Below are positions 37,434-46,520 of a stretch of 64,000 nt of DNA, one piece after another. Source of the stretch: Leptolyngbya ohadii IS1 (lineage in GTDB: Bacteria > Cyanobacteriota > Cyanobacteriia > Elainellales > Elainellaceae); assembly GCF_002215035.1 (NCBI RefSeq), contig NZ_NKFP01000006.1:2058530-2122529 (forward strand), given 5' to 3'. Made by a program: the position numbers and the translations under genes. The number at the start of each line of letters is the position of its first letter. Position 1 is the first letter of the stretch. The notes below the pieces were generated by a model, which was not told the origin of the DNA, searched no databases, and saw nothing but the letters and a program-made list of their open reading frames with translations.

Positions 37434-40400
37434 TTAGCGAGTTTGTTGGAGGAGAAGCGTTTTGATTTGCCACGGGGAAAATTGGGTGACGGGTTCGATT
37501 GCCCCACTCGAATTTTCTAGCAAATCAGATTCGCAGACCTGTTGCAGGTTGAGTTTTTGGGTGAGTAAGCCGCTGACCGATCGCCAGTCGATCGCCTCAG
37601 AATACCCCTGTGCCTCATAGCAGCGCAGTATCCACTGGTGCGGGTTTCGCTCCGATCGTTTGAAGGCAGCGAGCGGGGAATTAGCAGAAATCTTGAGGAA
37701 TTCGCTTTGGGGTGGAAGACTCGGCTGGAGGGTTGGCTGGGTCACAGAATTTTGCTGAGGCAAGATAACCTGAACCGGGTGAGTGAGTTCGTAGCCGCGT
37801 CGAACGGTTTGGGCGGTTTGCCAGTTGCCGCTGTGGGGATAAATGGCGTAGGTAAACTCATGCCAGCCGCGATCGGCGTCGGGGTGGGGCCACATCGGGG
37901 CACGGAGTAGGGTGAGGCGAAACTGGTCAGGCTGATGGTCGTAGCCGTGTTTGCAGTCGCTCAAGATGCTCACGCCATAGGTTTCATCACTCAGGTCTGC
38001 CCAGGTTAAAGCAGGAACTTCCCACTGTGCTTTTTCTGCTTCGGTCTGCGGGCGGGTCGGACGATCGATCGCCCCAAAGGGAATTTCGTAGGTCGCTTGG
38101 GCTGCGTCCAGGTTGAGCGGAAAGGCGGCTTTGACGATCGTGTTTCGCTCCTGCCAGTCTACTTGGGTGTCGATCGTGAGAATGGGCGAATGGTGGGTTA
38201 GACCGTAGGTTTGGTAGAAGGTGGATTGACCGAGGCGGCGAATGACCTGAATTCGGGTTTCTAGCGGCGTGTTAGAGATCAACCGAATTTCGAGCAGTTC
38301 CGCTGGGGGGAGAGGATGGCTGGCGTAGTCGGGGTCGATATTCCAGGCGTCCCAATACTGTCCCTGATCGCGATATGCCTGAAGTTGATTGCCTGCACCT
38401 TTCAGGACTTCCCGCTGCTGAATTTTGTCGTAGAGTCGGGCGATATCTCCGGTTTGGGAGTCGATCGTGACTTGGCGGAATGGGTTTTCGAGGATGAATT
38501 TTTCGGCTGAAGTAGAAGATTCTGTATTGCCCGCTAGATCCTGAACGCCCCCTAAATCTCCCAAGTTTGGGGGACTTTGAACTGTGAAGCTTTTCGGAGA
38601 CAACAGGATTTCTTGTGTTGGCTCGGTTCCCCCCACTCGCTCCTCAGGAGCGGAAAGAATAGATGGGAGACTAGGGAGGCGCACAGGTTCGGAATCCACC
38701 GCTCCGAATTCTCCTTGTTCAATCGCCCTTACCCAATAACAGCAGTAGCCCAGTGCAGGAATGGTAGAGGGCTGAAAGGTGAGACAAACGGTTTCGGAGT
38801 CATTTGACCCAGAGGGGGAACTGCTTTGCGTCGGCTCGATCGCACTTTCGAGGGGCTGTCCTTCTAGATCCCAAACTTTCCAATTGCCCGCAGGTAGGGT
38901 CAGGCGAATCAGGGGCGATCGTTCCCAGGTGAGGGAATTAAATAGGACGATCGGCTGTGCCTGAGGGTGGGGTGGATCGGGCAGCATCAGGTGAGCAGCG
39001 ATCGTTTGAAGCGCCTGCTGTTTGAGGGAATTGGCGGTGCCGATCGCACTTTGCCACAGTTGGTTGGCATCTTCGTAGACCTCAGGGATGGCGGAGCCAG
39101 GAAGGATATCGTGAAACTGGTTGAAGAGAACCTGCTTCCAGGCGGATTCGATCTGCTGCTGCGGATATTCGGCGTTGAGGAGGAGGGTGGCGATCGCGGA
39201 AAACAGTTCAGCTTCGTAGAGCAGTCGTTCGCTGAGGCGATTAAATCGCTTTTGACGGGCATGACTGGTGTAGCAGCCGCGATGGAATTCTAGATAGAGG
39301 TCGGTTTGCCAAACGGGAAGGGAATCAGAGGGGAGGGAATCAGAGGGGAGGGAATGGAGGCGGTCGAGGAAAGATTCCGCCGTGCTAAATTCCAGATTCG
39401 GGAAAAAGGGAGACTGCTGCCAGCGGCGCACGAGTTCGAGCATATCGCGGGTGGGTCCGCCGCCATGATCACCCACACCGGGCAACCAGAGAGCCATTTG
39501 CTGCCCAGAATTCTGCTCCCACTGACAGGCGTATTTTGCCATTTTCGCTGGATCGATTCCTTCCCCGATCGGCGCAGAGTGATGGCTGAAGATACGGCTT
39601 CCATCGGGGGACTGCCACCAAAAAGCCTCATAGGGAAATTGGGTGGTGTCGTTCCAGCGCAGCTTTTGAGTCACAAAGTATTCCACGCCGCCCTGCCGGA
39701 GGAGTTGGGGAAGCTGCCAGCAAAAGCCAAAGGTATCCGGCAACCAGGCAACCCGGCTGATTTGCCCAAATTTTTCCTCGGCGTAGTGCTGTCCGTAGAG
39801 AATATGTCGAGCGATCGACTCGCCGCTAATTAGATTCAGTTCCGGTTCTAGCCACAGTCCGGCGATCACTTCCCACTGTCCCGATTTGATCTGCGATCGG
39901 ATTTCGGCAAATAGCTCCGGGCGGTTCGTTTCAATCCAGTGGTACAGGGCAGGGGTGGAATGTCCGAAGATGAGTTCGGGATAGTCCTGCTGCAAATCAA
40001 GCGCCGATCGAAAGGTACGTTCTGCCGCCTTCCAGGTATCATCGATTTCCCACAGCCAAGCCAGATCCAGGTGGGCGTGTCCCAAGAGAGACAGCGATCG
40101 TTGTTTGATCAAATTGCTCCAGGGGAGAAGCTTTTGCCGTAGGGCAGTCAGGGCGCGATCGAACTCAGCCACATCATTTACCTGATTCCAGGGCAGAGAA
40201 TCCACTGCTGCGGTCACTTCCGGGAGTTCTTCCGGGGCGAATGCGGTGAGAAAGGTTTGAATGACCTCCAGTTCATCGGCAACGAATCCCGGTTCTGGGC
40301 AGGGTTGCAGCGATCGATTTTGACGTTCGTAGAGGAGGAGCGATCGCACCAGTGCGCCATTATCGTGCCCCGGACTCACCAGCCGAATTGCCAGATCGAT

Positions 40401-40805
40401 CACCTCTCCCGGTTGGACTGCTTCGCTAAGGCAAATCCGCGTCTGACAGTCAAACAGATCGCCCTCCTGCACCAGATTCCCGTTTACATACACCTGCGCC
40501 GCCTCCGCCCACCAGATTAGCGACAGCCGCAGCGTCATTCCCGCTAACGGATAGCCCTTTAGCTCCGACGGCGCGATCAGCCGATGGCTCAGCCACAGCA
40601 CCCGCTGTCCTTTTTCCCAGGCAATATGCTGGCGATCGTTGAGTGGGGAGATCGTCCAGGTCTGCCAATTTTGCGGATCGAGGGCAGTGGCGATCGGCAG
40701 GTCTGCTTCACAGATGCGCCACCCCTGCTGTAAATCAAACTGGGTGAGTTGACGGAGACGGGCGATCGTTTGGGTGAGGGCGGGAGCAGACAGCGATTCT
40801 GACAT
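37434..40805 (-). CDS. Alpha-mannosidase, glycoside hydrolase family 38
   Basis: The product is 1123 residues. The zinc site HAHLD is at about 243-247 (LLGHAHLDLAWLWEIDDTW), and the nucleophile aspartate is in RVAWLPDTFGF. Further conserved text includes QKLRWNDTTQFPYEAFWW and LPGVGDHGGGPTRD. The C-terminal beta domains follow. Residues about 742-755 (VQSPPNLGDLGGVQD) are an insertion encoded by a copy of the GC-rich palindromic repeat, in a linker before the last large domain (NPFRQVTIDSQTGDIARLYD). The enzyme probably acts in the cytoplasm on alpha-mannosides, since no signal peptide is visible. The SDR gene follows by 36 bp on the same strand. Confidence 0.93.
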   Translation of the reverse strand: MSESLSAPALTQTIARLRQLTQFDLQQGWRICEADLPIATALDPQNWQTWTISPLNDRQHIAWEKGQRVLWLSHRLIAPSELKGYPLAGMTLRLSLIWWAEAAQVYVNGNLVQEGDLFDCQTRICLSEAVQPGEVIDLAIRLVSPGHDNGALVRSLLLYERQNRSLQPCPEPGFVADELEVIQTFLTAFAPEELPEVTAAVDSLPWNQVNDVAEFDRALTALRQKLLPWSNLIKQRSLSLLGHAHLDLAWLWEIDDTWKAAERTFRSALDLQQDYPELIFGHSTPALYHWIETNRPELFAEIRSQIKSGQWEVIAGLWLEPELNLISGESIARHILYGQHYAEEKFGQISRVAWLPDTFGFCWQLPQLLRQGGVEYFVTQKLRWNDTTQFPYEAFWWQSPDGSRIFSHHSAPIGEGIDPAKMAKYACQWEQNSGQQMALWLPGVGDHGGGPTRDMLELVRRWQQSPFFPNLEFSTAESFLDRLHSLPSDSLPSDSLPVWQTDLYLEFHRGCYTSHARQKRFNRLSERLLYEAELFSAIATLLLNAEYPQQQIESAWKQVLFNQFHDILPGSAIPEVYEDANQLWQSAIGTANSLKQQALQTIAAHLMLPDPPHPQAQPIVLFNSLTWERSPLIRLTLPAGNWKVWDLEGQPLESAIEPTQSSSPSGSNDSETVCLTFQPSTIPALGYCCYWVRAIEQGEFGAVDSEPVRLPSLPSILSAPEERVGGTEPTQEILLSPKSFTVQSPPNLGDLGGVQDLAGNTESSTSAEKFILENPFRQVTIDSQTGDIARLYDKIQQREVLKGAGNQLQAYRDQGQYWDAWNIDPDYASHPLPPAELLEIRLISNTPLETRIQVIRRLGQSTFYQTYGLTHHSPILTIDTQVDWQERNTIVKAAFPLNLDAAQATYEIPFGAIDRPTRPQTEAEKAQWEVPALTWADLSDETYGVSILSDCKHGYDHQPDQFRLTLLRAPMWPHPDADRGWHEFTYAIYPHSGNWQTAQTVRRGYELTHPVQVILPQQNSVTQPTLQPSLPPQSEFLKISANSPLAAFKRSERNPHQWILRCYEAQGYSEAIDWRSVSGLLTQKLNLQQVCESDLLENSSGAIEPVTQFSPWQIKTLLLQQTR
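38540..38581 (-). repeat. GC-rich palindromic repeat, copy 4 (inside the mannosidase gene)
   Basis: The minus strand reads AAGTCCCCCAAACTTGGGAG, then ATTTAGGGGGCG and TTCAGGAT. It is translated in frame as QSPPNLGDLGG within the mannosidase. Confidence 0.85.
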
Positions 40806-40904
40806 AATTCCGATAAGATCGAAGCATCGCAGGTTCAGACTTCCTGACTTTACCTCGGTTCAGGGATCGCCGATCGCGCTCTTTCTTCCTGCCGCCCTAC
40901 TGCC

Positions 40905-42257
40905 ATGTCTTCTCCCGGACGCTACAACAGCAACTTTTTCAACTTTGTCTCACGCCAATCGATGCAGATCCAGGATCGATCGAGTCTTTTGTGGCGACAG
41001 GTCAAGCTGATGGCGGTTTGGGGCGTGCAAATTGCGCTCTATCCCATTTACGTGGCGTTTCAGAGTAGCCGACTTGCCGCGAAGCAGCTTCGACACAGCA
41101 TCGGGCAAACCCTGCCAAGACTTCAGGCAGCCCGACAGCGAGCCACCGAATCCCCTGGAACCGCAGAACAGCCCCTCACCAGCGATACCCCCATTCGGAA
41201 AGTGCTGGCAGAAGTTCAGGCAATGGGGATTTCCCTGCCTGCGGATCAAATTCAGCTTCAGCCTGCCTTAGCGGGAGGCAGTTCCGAGTCCCTGCAATCT
41301 ATCTCAAATGGGAAAACCCCAAAAGGCAAAACGCTTTCCCTGCGCGTCCGGGGGTTAGCCTGCGCGATCGACTCTCGCAAACTGGTCTTAGCCACCGTCC
41401 AAAATCAAATCCTCGACGGTTTAACTCAATCCCAGCAGGAGCAGCTTCAGCGGCACATGGTTCTGGAACTGGCAGACTACTGGCGACAGCAGCGCATTCT
41501 TGCCCTCCGCAATGCCCCCCTGGTCGATCGCTTTTTGCCCTTCCCCTACGCCCCAAACGCTTTTCTGCCGATCCGACTGTTCTATCAGCTCATGGCATGG
41601 GAACAGCGTGGCACGATCGCCTCAGCCACCAACCTATTTCAGGAAACCAGACTGCGCGGCTTACTGGCAGCAAATCAGCCGGAGCCGAAATTAAAATCAG
41701 CGGAGGTCAAATGGCTTCCGGTCGAGGAGTGGTCACAGGCATTTAGCGCCGCCGTTCAGCAATCGGGGCAACGGTCTTCCCGCTGGTTTGAGTCTCGCAC
41801 CCAGGCTTGGCTGGATCGTCTGAATCGTCTGGATAATCCTTCGGTCTGGGAAGTAACGGATACAAGCGCGATCGAACGAGTCACTAAAGGCAATCTGGCA
41901 ACCTGGAGTCGGACACCTACCGCCGTTCAGACCTTCCAGCCTAAACCGAAATCGATTGTAGTCAACCCAACCGTCGTGCGAGAAGTCGTTCCCTTTACGC
42001 CGCCGGAAACAGCCCTGGCAACCGTGACGCCTGAATCCAACGCAATCGCCCCAAATAATACCGCCCCGAATAATATCGTCCCCAATAGCCCTGACCCCGC
42101 TGGCGCAATCGAAGTTGCTTCCTACATCGAAGCCGATGTGCAGCTTGTGGGCTACGTTAAACATCCGCTGGAGCAGCTTTTAGAATGGCTCGATCGGGGC
42201 ATGTTCTGGATCGAAGACCGGATCGCAAAGTTCTGGAACTGGATTCGCGGGCGTTAG
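40905..42257 (+). CDS. Conserved cyanobacterial protein of unknown function, 450 aa
   Basis: The family is not recognised. The N-terminus has a helical, partly hydrophobic segment (WRQVKLMAVWGVQIALYPIY). A central domain starts at KTLSLRVRGLACAIDSRKLV and includes QILDGLTQSQQEQLQRHMVL and an Asn-Pro-rich linker (APNNTAPNNIVPNSP). The C-terminal amphipathic helix region is HPLEQLLEWLDRGMFWIEDR. It may be peripheral to a membrane. The ATG at 40905 is used; an ATG 19 codons later (MQIQDRSSLLW) is a good alternative. It overlaps nothing and is followed 21 bp later by the DUF167 gene. Confidence 0.75.
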   Translation: MSSPGRYNSNFFNFVSRQSMQIQDRSSLLWRQVKLMAVWGVQIALYPIYVAFQSSRLAAKQLRHSIGQTLPRLQAARQRATESPGTAEQPLTSDTPIRKVLAEVQAMGISLPADQIQLQPALAGGSSESLQSISNGKTPKGKTLSLRVRGLACAIDSRKLVLATVQNQILDGLTQSQQEQLQRHMVLELADYWRQQRILALRNAPLVDRFLPFPYAPNAFLPIRLFYQLMAWEQRGTIASATNLFQETRLRGLLAANQPEPKLKSAEVKWLPVEEWSQAFSAAVQQSGQRSSRWFESRTQAWLDRLNRLDNPSVWEVTDTSAIERVTKGNLATWSRTPTAVQTFQPKPKSIVVNPTVVREVVPFTPPETALATVTPESNAIAPNNTAPNNIVPNSPDPAGAIEVASYIEADVQLVGYVKHPLEQLLEWLDRGMFWIEDRIAKFWNWIRGR

Positions 42258-42277
42258 CAGAAATTAAGAACGCAGCC

Positions 42278-42502
42278 ATGAGAACGCTTCAAGTCAAAGT
42301 AAAGCCGAATGCCAAAGTGGAACGGCTCGAAGAATTGAGCGATGGCTCCTGGCTGGCACAGGTGAAGTCTCCGCCTGTTGATGGCAAAGCAAACCAGGAA
42401 CTCGTGGCGTTAATTGCCCAGCATTTTGCCGTGCGGAAAGCGCAGGTTTCGATTAAAAGCGGGGGTTCTGGACGAATGAAATTAGTGCAGATTGAGGATT
42501 AG
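42278..42502 (+). CDS. DUF167/YggU family small protein
   Basis: The 74-residue protein has the full YggU pattern: QVKVKPNAKVERLEEL, VKSPPVDGKANQELVALIAQ and VSIKSGGSGRMKLVQI. The function is unknown; it is widespread in bacteria. The frame is open upstream, but the ATG at 42278 matches the usual start. It lies 21 bp after the 450-residue protein and is probably cotranscribed. It converges with the Rieske oxygenase gene. Confidence 0.92.
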   Translation: MRTLQVKVKPNAKVERLEELSDGSWLAQVKSPPVDGKANQELVALIAQHFAVRKAQVSIKSGGSGRMKLVQIED

Positions 42503-42522
42503 CGGATCGCCTCAGCGAACAT

Positions 42523-43539
42523 TCAAACGAGCCGCTGTTCGACTTCGCCGTGCTGTTTGAGCAACGCCGCTAACTTCTGGCGCATGATAATTCCCGGTTT
42601 GTCGGACGGCATGTGCTGTTCCGCAGTCAGATCGAGGGGCGTATCGTAATCGGTGGATTCTAAAACGGCTTTGTCTTCCATCGTTACCTGGCGATCGAAG
42701 GCGATAATATCCGCAGCCGGGGCGTCGGCTTCCTGGTCGTTTCGCAAGCAGAACTGCACGATTTGGGAGGTGCGATCGTCGATCGGCGTAGCGGCAGTAA
42801 AGATTAGATGCATTAGACCGTTTGGATAGCTGATCTTCAGCGTCCGCGTAAACGGCATATACCAGGTCTGCTCGTTGATTCGCACCGTCGTTTTTTCTGC
42901 AATGCCGAGATTCTTTTGCTGCAAAGGCGGATTGATCACGGGAACTTCTGCCTTCATCACCAGCCCGTAATCCGTGGGAATCACGGCAAGGTCAGCGGGT
43001 TTAGGCTGTGCCTGATTGCCAAAGGACTGAACGTGAACAAAGCTGAAATGGGCGTTGTCAAACGAATTCTCCATCAGGCGAAGTCCGCTACAGTGCCAGC
43101 GTTCGTAAAACTGGTGAATCTGACGAACGTTCGGTTGGTCTGCCTCTGGGATTTCGGGAATTGGCAATAGCGGCTCCTCCAGTGCTACCCAGACGTAGCC
43201 ATACCGCTCCGCACAGCGAAAAGCCTGCACTCGGTAGCCTGCCGGAATGGTCTGCCCTTCCGTGAACTGCGGCACTTCCACACAAATGCCGTCCCCATCG
43301 TAAGTCCAGCCATGATACGGACAGCGAATACAGCCATCGATGACCGTGCCTTTGGACAACTGAGCCGTCCGGTGACAGCAGCGATCGATCGTGGCTACGG
43401 GCTGACCTTCTGCATCAAGCCAGAGAACAATCTTTTGCCCCAACAGCTGAAACGGCTGAGGCTGGGTTTCACGCAGATGGCTGCTCGGCATTACGGGATA
43501 CCAGAAGCGACGCAGAACAGGCTGTTGGGTAACGAGCAT
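42523..43539 (-). CDS. Rieske [2Fe-2S] non-heme iron oxygenase
   Basis: The 338-residue oxygenase has an N-terminal Rieske domain. Its CxH is in DRCCHRTAQLSKG and its CxxH in IRCPYHGWTYDGDG. The catalytic domain shows the mononuclear iron motif ENSFDNAHFSFVH. This order and length fit the pheophorbide/choline-monooxygenase-like subgroup of ring-hydroxylating oxygenases found in cyanobacteria. The substrate cannot be told from sequence. No ferredoxin or reductase gene is adjacent. The start is the ATG at 43539 (MLVTQQP); a TTG two codons upstream is possible. Confidence 0.92.
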   Translation of the reverse strand: MLVTQQPVLRRFWYPVMPSSHLRETQPQPFQLLGQKIVLWLDAEGQPVATIDRCCHRTAQLSKGTVIDGCIRCPYHGWTYDGDGICVEVPQFTEGQTIPAGYRVQAFRCAERYGYVWVALEEPLLPIPEIPEADQPNVRQIHQFYERWHCSGLRLMENSFDNAHFSFVHVQSFGNQAQPKPADLAVIPTDYGLVMKAEVPVINPPLQQKNLGIAEKTTVRINEQTWYMPFTRTLKISYPNGLMHLIFTAATPIDDRTSQIVQFCLRNDQEADAPAADIIAFDRQVTMEDKAVLESTDYDTPLDLTAEQHMPSDKPGIIMRQKLAALLKQHGEVEQRLV

Positions 43540-43632
43540 GGGCAACGCAGCAGTAACAACATCCCATCATAATCAGATCAACAGAATGGAAATGTATCCG
43601 AACCGCCCCTGGTAGCTGTACACCTCAGCGAC

Positions 43633-44262
43633 CTACCCGCAAACCTTTTTCACTAATGGAAGCTGACTGATCTTCTGCCACCAATCCTTCAACTTCGGAG
43701 CTTGACTCATCACCGTCTCAAATTCAGGTGTATTCGCAAAATAAACGAAAACCGGAATCAGGTGAAAATCGGCAAGGGTCAACTCACTCCCTATTAAATA
43801 GGGGCTGCAAACTGCGATCGATTCAATCGCCTTCATTGCCTTTGTAGCAGGTTCGATCGCCGCTTTCACCATATTCTCATCCGTTTGACCGCCCTGACTG
43901 GGAACGATTAGCCGCTGGATCACAATCGATCGAATGGTCGGCGCGTAGAGGTAGCTATCTACGATCGCGATAATCTGCCGCATCTTCGCCCGTTGCAGCG
44001 GATCGGAGGGACTGAATTTATTGTTGGCGACAGTCTCATTGAGATATTCATTAATCGCGACGGTTTCGTACAAAAAAGTTCCGTCTACGTCCAGCGTTGG
44101 GACTTTGCCAAACGGGTTTTTCGCCAGATATTCCGGGGCAGTATTTTCACCAAAAATTCCAATATCCTTCAGGTCATAGTTTGCGCCCGCCTCTTCCAGC
44201 AAAAGCCGAACGGCACGAACATAGACACTAATCGGAGTTCCGTAGAGCGTGAGGGTGGTCAT
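43633..44262 (-). CDS. Glutathione S-transferase
   Basis: The 209-residue protein has an N-terminal thioredoxin-like domain beginning TLTLYGTPISVYVRAVRLLL. The cis-proline motif is FGKVPTLDVDG, and the Glu/Ser pair that binds glutathione is in LYETVAINEYL. The all-helical C-terminal domain has LTLADFHLIPVF. It is similar to phi/theta-like bacterial GSTs. The ATG at 44262 has GGAG 6 nt upstream; an in-frame TTG at 44274 overlaps that site. It is a lone gene at the edge of the accessory patch. Confidence 0.92.
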   Translation of the reverse strand: MTTLTLYGTPISVYVRAVRLLLEEAGANYDLKDIGIFGENTAPEYLAKNPFGKVPTLDVDGTFLYETVAINEYLNETVANNKFSPSDPLQRAKMRQIIAIVDSYLYAPTIRSIVIQRLIVPSQGGQTDENMVKAAIEPATKAMKAIESIAVCSPYLIGSELTLADFHLIPVFVYFANTPEFETVMSQAPKLKDWWQKISQLPLVKKVCG

Positions 44263-44377
44263 ATTGGTCTCCAAGCAAATTTCGATCCCAATTATGGGAC
44301 TTCGCTTCTGGCAAGCTAATGGCTATAGGTTTGTATCAACCTCTGTCCAAAGACTTATTCGTGAGCAATATCAAAAG

Positions 44378-45244
44378 CTACACAATTAAGCGACGATCGC
44401 CATACCACTGACTTAAATCACGCTCAAGGCTATCCAGAATTACAATCGCGTCTGTAATTGATTTCGCATCAGCAGCTAACAAATTAAATGCTGATTCAAT
44501 TCGTTCTCGATAATGTTGTGGGCAAAGTTTGAAGCGATCGGCAAGTGCGACTGCACCCTTCTCATTCAATAGATACTCTTCATTCAGTGCGAATAGAACC
44601 TGATTCATACAAGCGACACTCCGAAAACAGCAACCTGCGGCATAGGCAACATCGCCGCGTGCAACCGCCTTTTTAGCAACAGCCAGTGAGAAGCTAATTT
44701 CCCAGGCAAATTTATCGATCGTTGCTTGTTTTAGCCCAGTGGGATAAGGCGTTGCCCTAGCCTTCAAAGTCGCTAAAAAACCATTCGGATCATAAAGCGG
44801 TAAACCGTGAGTAACCTCGCCCATATAAATTGAAGACACAAAACCGTGAGGATGTCCGGGCTGATAATCGATCGTAATTTGCCCTGCATGGCAGTCCTCA
44901 ATGATACGGCTCACTTGCGCTAAATCGCGATAGAGAAAATCAACAGAAATTCCTTCTATTTTGAGCCAGCCTCCACCATTAATCCACTTTCCCCACTCAC
45001 CGATCGGCGTGATTAGATTAAGGCGTTGATTGTCATCAACTTCAGAGGCAAGACGATTAAGTGCGATCGGATCAATCGGCTTTTCCGGCTGATAATAAAT
45101 GCCCAGATCTACATCCGATTTCTCAGTATGATTGCCCCTTGCCCGTGAGCCACCCAACGCGATCGCTGCAACTCCTTGAATTGATTGGAGACGATCGATT
45201 ACATGGTAAATAAACTGAGGCAACTGCTTATCCATACTAAGCAT
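44378..45244 (-). CDS. Nucleotidyltransferase-domain protein (DUF4037-like)
   Basis: The 288-residue protein has the polymerase-beta nucleotidyltransferase motif AIALGGSRARGNHTEKSDVD followed by LGIYY, which gives the GGS and the two metal-binding aspartates. An additional acid in SVDFLYRD supports the fold. The C-terminal half is helical with cysteines (AAGCCFRSVACMNQVL). Similar proteins transfer nucleotides to small molecules or proteins (kanamycin nucleotidyltransferase-like or MntA-like). No HEPN-type toxin gene is adjacent, so the toxin-antitoxin interpretation is not supported. A second ATG is at codon 4. It is divergent from the NERD gene, with a 31-bp gap. Confidence 0.85.
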   Translation of the reverse strand: MLSMDKQLPQFIYHVIDRLQSIQGVAAIALGGSRARGNHTEKSDVDLGIYYQPEKPIDPIALNRLASEVDDNQRLNLITPIGEWGKWINGGGWLKIEGISVDFLYRDLAQVSRIIEDCHAGQITIDYQPGHPHGFVSSIYMGEVTHGLPLYDPNGFLATLKARATPYPTGLKQATIDKFAWEISFSLAVAKKAVARGDVAYAAGCCFRSVACMNQVLFALNEEYLLNEKGAVALADRFKLCPQHYRERIESAFNLLAADAKSITDAIVILDSLERDLSQWYGDRRLIV

Positions 45245-45275
45245 TCTATATTAGTTGAACTACCTGCCGACCAAC

Positions 45276-45968
45276 ATGCCGCAATCAAGACGCAAAGCTG
45301 GGCAGAATATTCGTGAGCTTGCAATGAGGAGACGAATCAAGGCGATCGCTTCCTTTGCCTCAGCAGCTTTCATCCTTGTCCTCCCCTTTCTGCTTACGCA
45401 GCTTCTCAAACAAATTGCTGCCCTGAGTTCTGCTCAAACCCAGTCTTCGTTTAATTTGCCGCCTGCGGTTTATGCCTTCTGTGTCATCGTCGCTTTAGGC
45501 TCAACGGCAAACGGCTTCTACTTGTGGAAACGTGCCAATCATGCGGATCAAGGTGCTAAAGGTGAGGAAGATATAGCCGAAGCCATGCTCCCACTTCAGC
45601 AGGCGGGCTGGCAAATTGAATACGGAATGCGCTTAGGGAATCGATTAGGCGATGCCGATATTGTTTGCATTTCTCCTCAAGGAAAAGCCTTTGTAATTGA
45701 TGTCAAATCTCATCGCGGCACAGTGACCACAGACGGGAAGCAGCTCTCTCGACAAATGGGCAAGCAAACCTACCCGTTTGAAAAAGACTTTTTATCGCAA
45801 GCCATGAAGCAGGCTTTGCAGGTTAAAAAACAGAAGAATCTCGATTTTGTAACGCCGATCGTCGCCTTCTCAAATGCAAAAGTTTCGATTCGGTCGAACA
45901 AAGTCCAAAAAGTCTATGTCGTCGAAAAATTGGAACTCATTCCTCTACTCAAAACCCTAACTAAGTGA
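45276..45968 (+). CDS. NERD-domain membrane-associated protein
   Basis: The 230-residue protein has two hydrophobic segments near the N-terminus (AIASFASAAFILVLPFLL and VYAFCVIVALGSTANGFYL). A NERD (nuclease-related) domain of about 120 residues follows. Family residues are seen in GAKGEEDIAEAML, RLGDADIVCIS and AFVIDVKSHRGTV, including the Asp and the Asp-x-Lys of the nuclease-like core. NERD proteins are linked to DNA processing or membrane-tethered roles, but the function is unproven. An in-frame TTG at 45255 is an alternative start. Confidence 0.82.
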   Translation: MPQSRRKAGQNIRELAMRRRIKAIASFASAAFILVLPFLLTQLLKQIAALSSAQTQSSFNLPPAVYAFCVIVALGSTANGFYLWKRANHADQGAKGEEDIAEAMLPLQQAGWQIEYGMRLGNRLGDADIVCISPQGKAFVIDVKSHRGTVTTDGKQLSRQMGKQTYPFEKDFLSQAMKQALQVKKQKNLDFVTPIVAFSNAKVSIRSNKVQKVYVVEKLELIPLLKTLTK

Positions 45969-46007
45969 TGCAGCGTATTGGACTTATGCTGACTGCTTAC
46001 GGAAGCG

Positions 46008-46154
46008 GTGGCTGTTGTGCGCCTTTTACCCCAGATTCGGCGGGTTGATGTGGGCTGGTTTTATCACTACTCCGATGCAGACGGCTACGCCAAAATTTTG
46101 CGTCGTCTCGATCCGGGAAGCAAATTTGAAGTTGTTTTGATGCGCCTGTTGTAG
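46008..46154 (+). pseudogene. Possible gene remnant between NERD and hicB genes
   Basis: An open stretch from GTG 46008 to TAG 46154 encodes 48 residues (VAVVRLLPQIRRVDVGWFYH, then YSDADGYAKILRRLDPGSKF and onward). The composition looks protein-like rather than random. No family, ribosome-binding site or proper start is visible, so it may be the tail of a decayed gene. Confidence 0.3.
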
Positions 46155-46264
46155 AGCGGCAGGATAGGGGCGATCGCTTCCTCACGGCTGCGTAATGGTG
46201 CAGGTCAAGAGACACAAACAACATTCATCTCAATCACCTTGAGAGGTTCTGTGCAGCGCAGTTT

Positions 46265-46477
46265 TTATGCAGCAACCTCAACATAAGCTGATGAAGTTGT
46301 GGGTTGTGGAATCTCTAAACCTTCTAGCTTTAACCCATCCAAATGGAACTCTATTGCCTCGCGCATATTCTGTTCAACTTCTTCACGGGTTGCTCCAGTC
46401 GAGACACAGCCCGGTAGGTCAGGGGAATAGGCAGAATGTCCAGTTTCCGTCTTCTCAATGACGATAAGATAAAGCAC
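46265..46477 (-). CDS. hicB: HicB-like antitoxin, orphan
   Basis: The 70-residue protein has the HicB/UPF0150 pattern: YLIVIEKTETGHSAYSPDLP, the GCVSTGATREEVEQNMREAI core, and a hydrophobic-polar end at QPTTSSAYVEV. HicB normally neutralises the HicA mRNA interferase encoded just upstream. Here the upstream interval (46478-46520) is only about 40 bp and the next gene is unrelated, so no HicA partner is present. It may be an orphan antitoxin or a remnant of a pair. Confidence 0.85.
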   Translation of the reverse strand: MLYLIVIEKTETGHSAYSPDLPGCVSTGATREEVEQNMREAIEFHLDGLKLEGLEIPQPTTSSAYVEVAA

Positions 46478-46520
46478 TCTACTATCTTCTAATTAAAAGT
46501 AACTGTATGAATTGAAATTA

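Noticed and set aside
45235..45276. Nucleotidyltransferase plus neighbour as a HEPN/MNT toxin-antitoxin pair
   Set aside because: The neighbour is a NERD membrane protein and not a HEPN protein, and the nucleotidyltransferase is longer than MNT antitoxins.
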